6,090 nucleotides of DNA from Clostridiales bacterium (GTDB lineage: Bacteria > Bacillota > Sulfobacillia > UBA995): the NCBI GenBank assembly GCA_003517845.1, contig DOZU01000189.1, positions 1-6,090 on the forward strand, in the 5' to 3' direction. Below, in pieces: positions 5,929 to 6,090 of this stretch (position 1 is the stretch's first letter; every line of letters starts with the position of its first letter). A model generated the notes under the pieces. It saw only the letters and a list, made by a program, of their open reading frames with translations, did no database searches and was not told the origin of the DNA. The translations under genes were made by a program, and so were the position numbers.

Positions 5929-5957
5929 ATTATATAGCACGATGCGCCGGAAGTCGA
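5929..5957 (-). promoter_or_regulatory. Predicted sigma70/sigmaA-type promoter of oadB
   Basis: On the - strand a perfect TATAAT -10 box (5934-5929) is preceded, after exactly 17 bases, by TCGACT (5957-5952), a four-of-six match to TTGACA. Initiation is expected near 5921-5923, giving a leader of about 88 nt before the GTG of oadB. The AT-rich box stands out in very GC-rich DNA, and the placement upstream of oadB in the right orientation supports it. Confidence 0.75.
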
Positions 5958-5975
5958 CGGAAGAACTGAGGAGTT

Positions 5976-6005
5976 CCCCGCGTCCCTCGGGGCACTCCCG
6001 GGGCA
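5976..6005. repeat. Short GC-rich hairpin and imperfect tandem repeat in the intergenic region
   Basis: CCCCG (5976-5980) can pair with CGGGG (5988-5992) around a seven-base loop. The stretch also reads as two imperfect units, TCCCTCGGGGCA then CTCCCGGGGCA (5983-5994, 5995-6005). No gene or known motif is recognised. It lies behind the oadB promoter. Confidence 0.4.
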
Positions 6006-6011
6006 TGAAAG

Positions 6012-6043
6012 CCGCGGGGCGGCGAGAGACCTCGCTCCCGCGG
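6012..6043. repeat. Strong two-part hairpin in the intergenic region
   Basis: CCGCGGG (6012-6018) pairs exactly with CCCGCGG (6037-6043), and inside it GCGAG (6022-6026) pairs with CTCGC (6031-6035) around the loop AGAC, giving 12 base pairs with a small internal loop. It is symmetrical enough to fold on either strand. The outer arm overlaps the first base of repeat copy C. No T-run follows, so it is not an ordinary terminator; it could be part of a longer repeat element or a leader of a gene beyond the right edge. Confidence 0.5.
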
Positions 6044-6065
6044 TAGGGCACGGCGAGCCCCGTCC
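6043..6065 (+). repeat. GTAGGG-headed hairpin repeat, copy C (degenerate)
   Basis: The unit begins GTAGGGC, one G short of the shared head, and continues ACGGCGAGCCCCGT, where ACGG and CCGT can pair. It is followed after one base by copy D in the same orientation, so the two form a tandem pair like copies A and B on the other side of the oadB unit. Confidence 0.45.
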
Positions 6066-6066
6066 G

Positions 6067-6090
6067 GTAGGGGCGGGCTCCGAACCCGCC
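6067..6090 (+). repeat. GTAGGGG-headed hairpin repeat, copy D (reaches the window edge)
   Basis: It begins GTAGGGGCGGG, identical to copy B over 11 bases, and GGCGGG (6072-6077) pairs with CCCGCC (6085-6090) around a seven-base loop. The window ends here, so the palindrome may continue; if symmetrical, CCTAC would be expected next. Confidence 0.6.

Noticed and set aside
5960..6090. T-box leader, RNase P RNA or tRNA-like element, suggested by ACCGCGGG on the - strand and the CCGAACCCGCC end
   Set aside because: The T-box core AGGGTGG is absent, the oadB promoter lies downstream of this segment, and no tRNA arms or RNase P conserved blocks can be assembled.
1..6090. CRISPR array, transposase, integrase, phage or toxin-antitoxin genes
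   Set aside because: No spaced direct repeats and no coding frame matching such families was seen on either strand.

Overview
The window is a GC-rich bacterial segment. Its left two thirds carry the end of a ribosomal-protein/RNA polymerase operon on the + strand: rpoA (3' part only), rplQ, ecfA1, ecfA2, ecfT and truA. The genes are packed with gaps of a few bases or with overlaps (23, 3, -13, -8 and about -14 nt). From general knowledge, rpoA-rplQ-ecfA1-ecfA2-ecfT-truA is the order seen in Bacillota (Firmicutes), as in Bacillus subtilis, where rplM and rpsI follow. With the high GC and frequent GTG/TTG starts, a high-GC, deep-branching Bacillota/Clostridia-like lineage is the best guess. The species cannot be named from the sequence.

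Right part (about 4423-6090). After truA, where rplM-rpsI would be expected, a two-gene unit runs towards truA on the - strand. It holds oadB, the polytopic beta subunit of a biotin-dependent Na+-pumping decarboxylase, and a 47-residue single-span membrane protein that looks like a minimal gamma/epsilon-type partner subunit. A good sigma70-type promoter (TCGACT-N17-TATAAT, - strand) and an approximately 88-nt leader with a 7-bp hairpin precede oadB. No carboxyltransferase (alpha) or biotin-carrier gene is in the window, so these subunits must be encoded elsewhere.

The oadB unit is bracketed by short GC-rich hairpin repeats with a common GTAGGGG head: two on the - strand just after truA (4426-4448, 4479-4497) and two on the + strand at the right edge (6043-6065, 6067-6090). 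The two outermost copies share an exact 11-base core in opposite orientation.

How the genes work together: RpoA and L17 serve transcription and translation. EcfA1, EcfA2 and EcfT form the shared energizing module of group II ECF vitamin/metal importers, whose substrate-binding S subunits are not here. TruA modifies tRNA anticodon arms. OadB and its small partner would couple decarboxylation to Na+ export.

The core operon is ordinary. The points worth a second look are in the oadB unit: the bracketing repeats, the tiny partner gene, a 15-bp in-frame sequence shared between the end of oadB and the start of the small gene, and a GC-rich perfect inverted repeat coding for an apparent insertion in TruA. 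I found no convincing new defence, mobile or RNA system.
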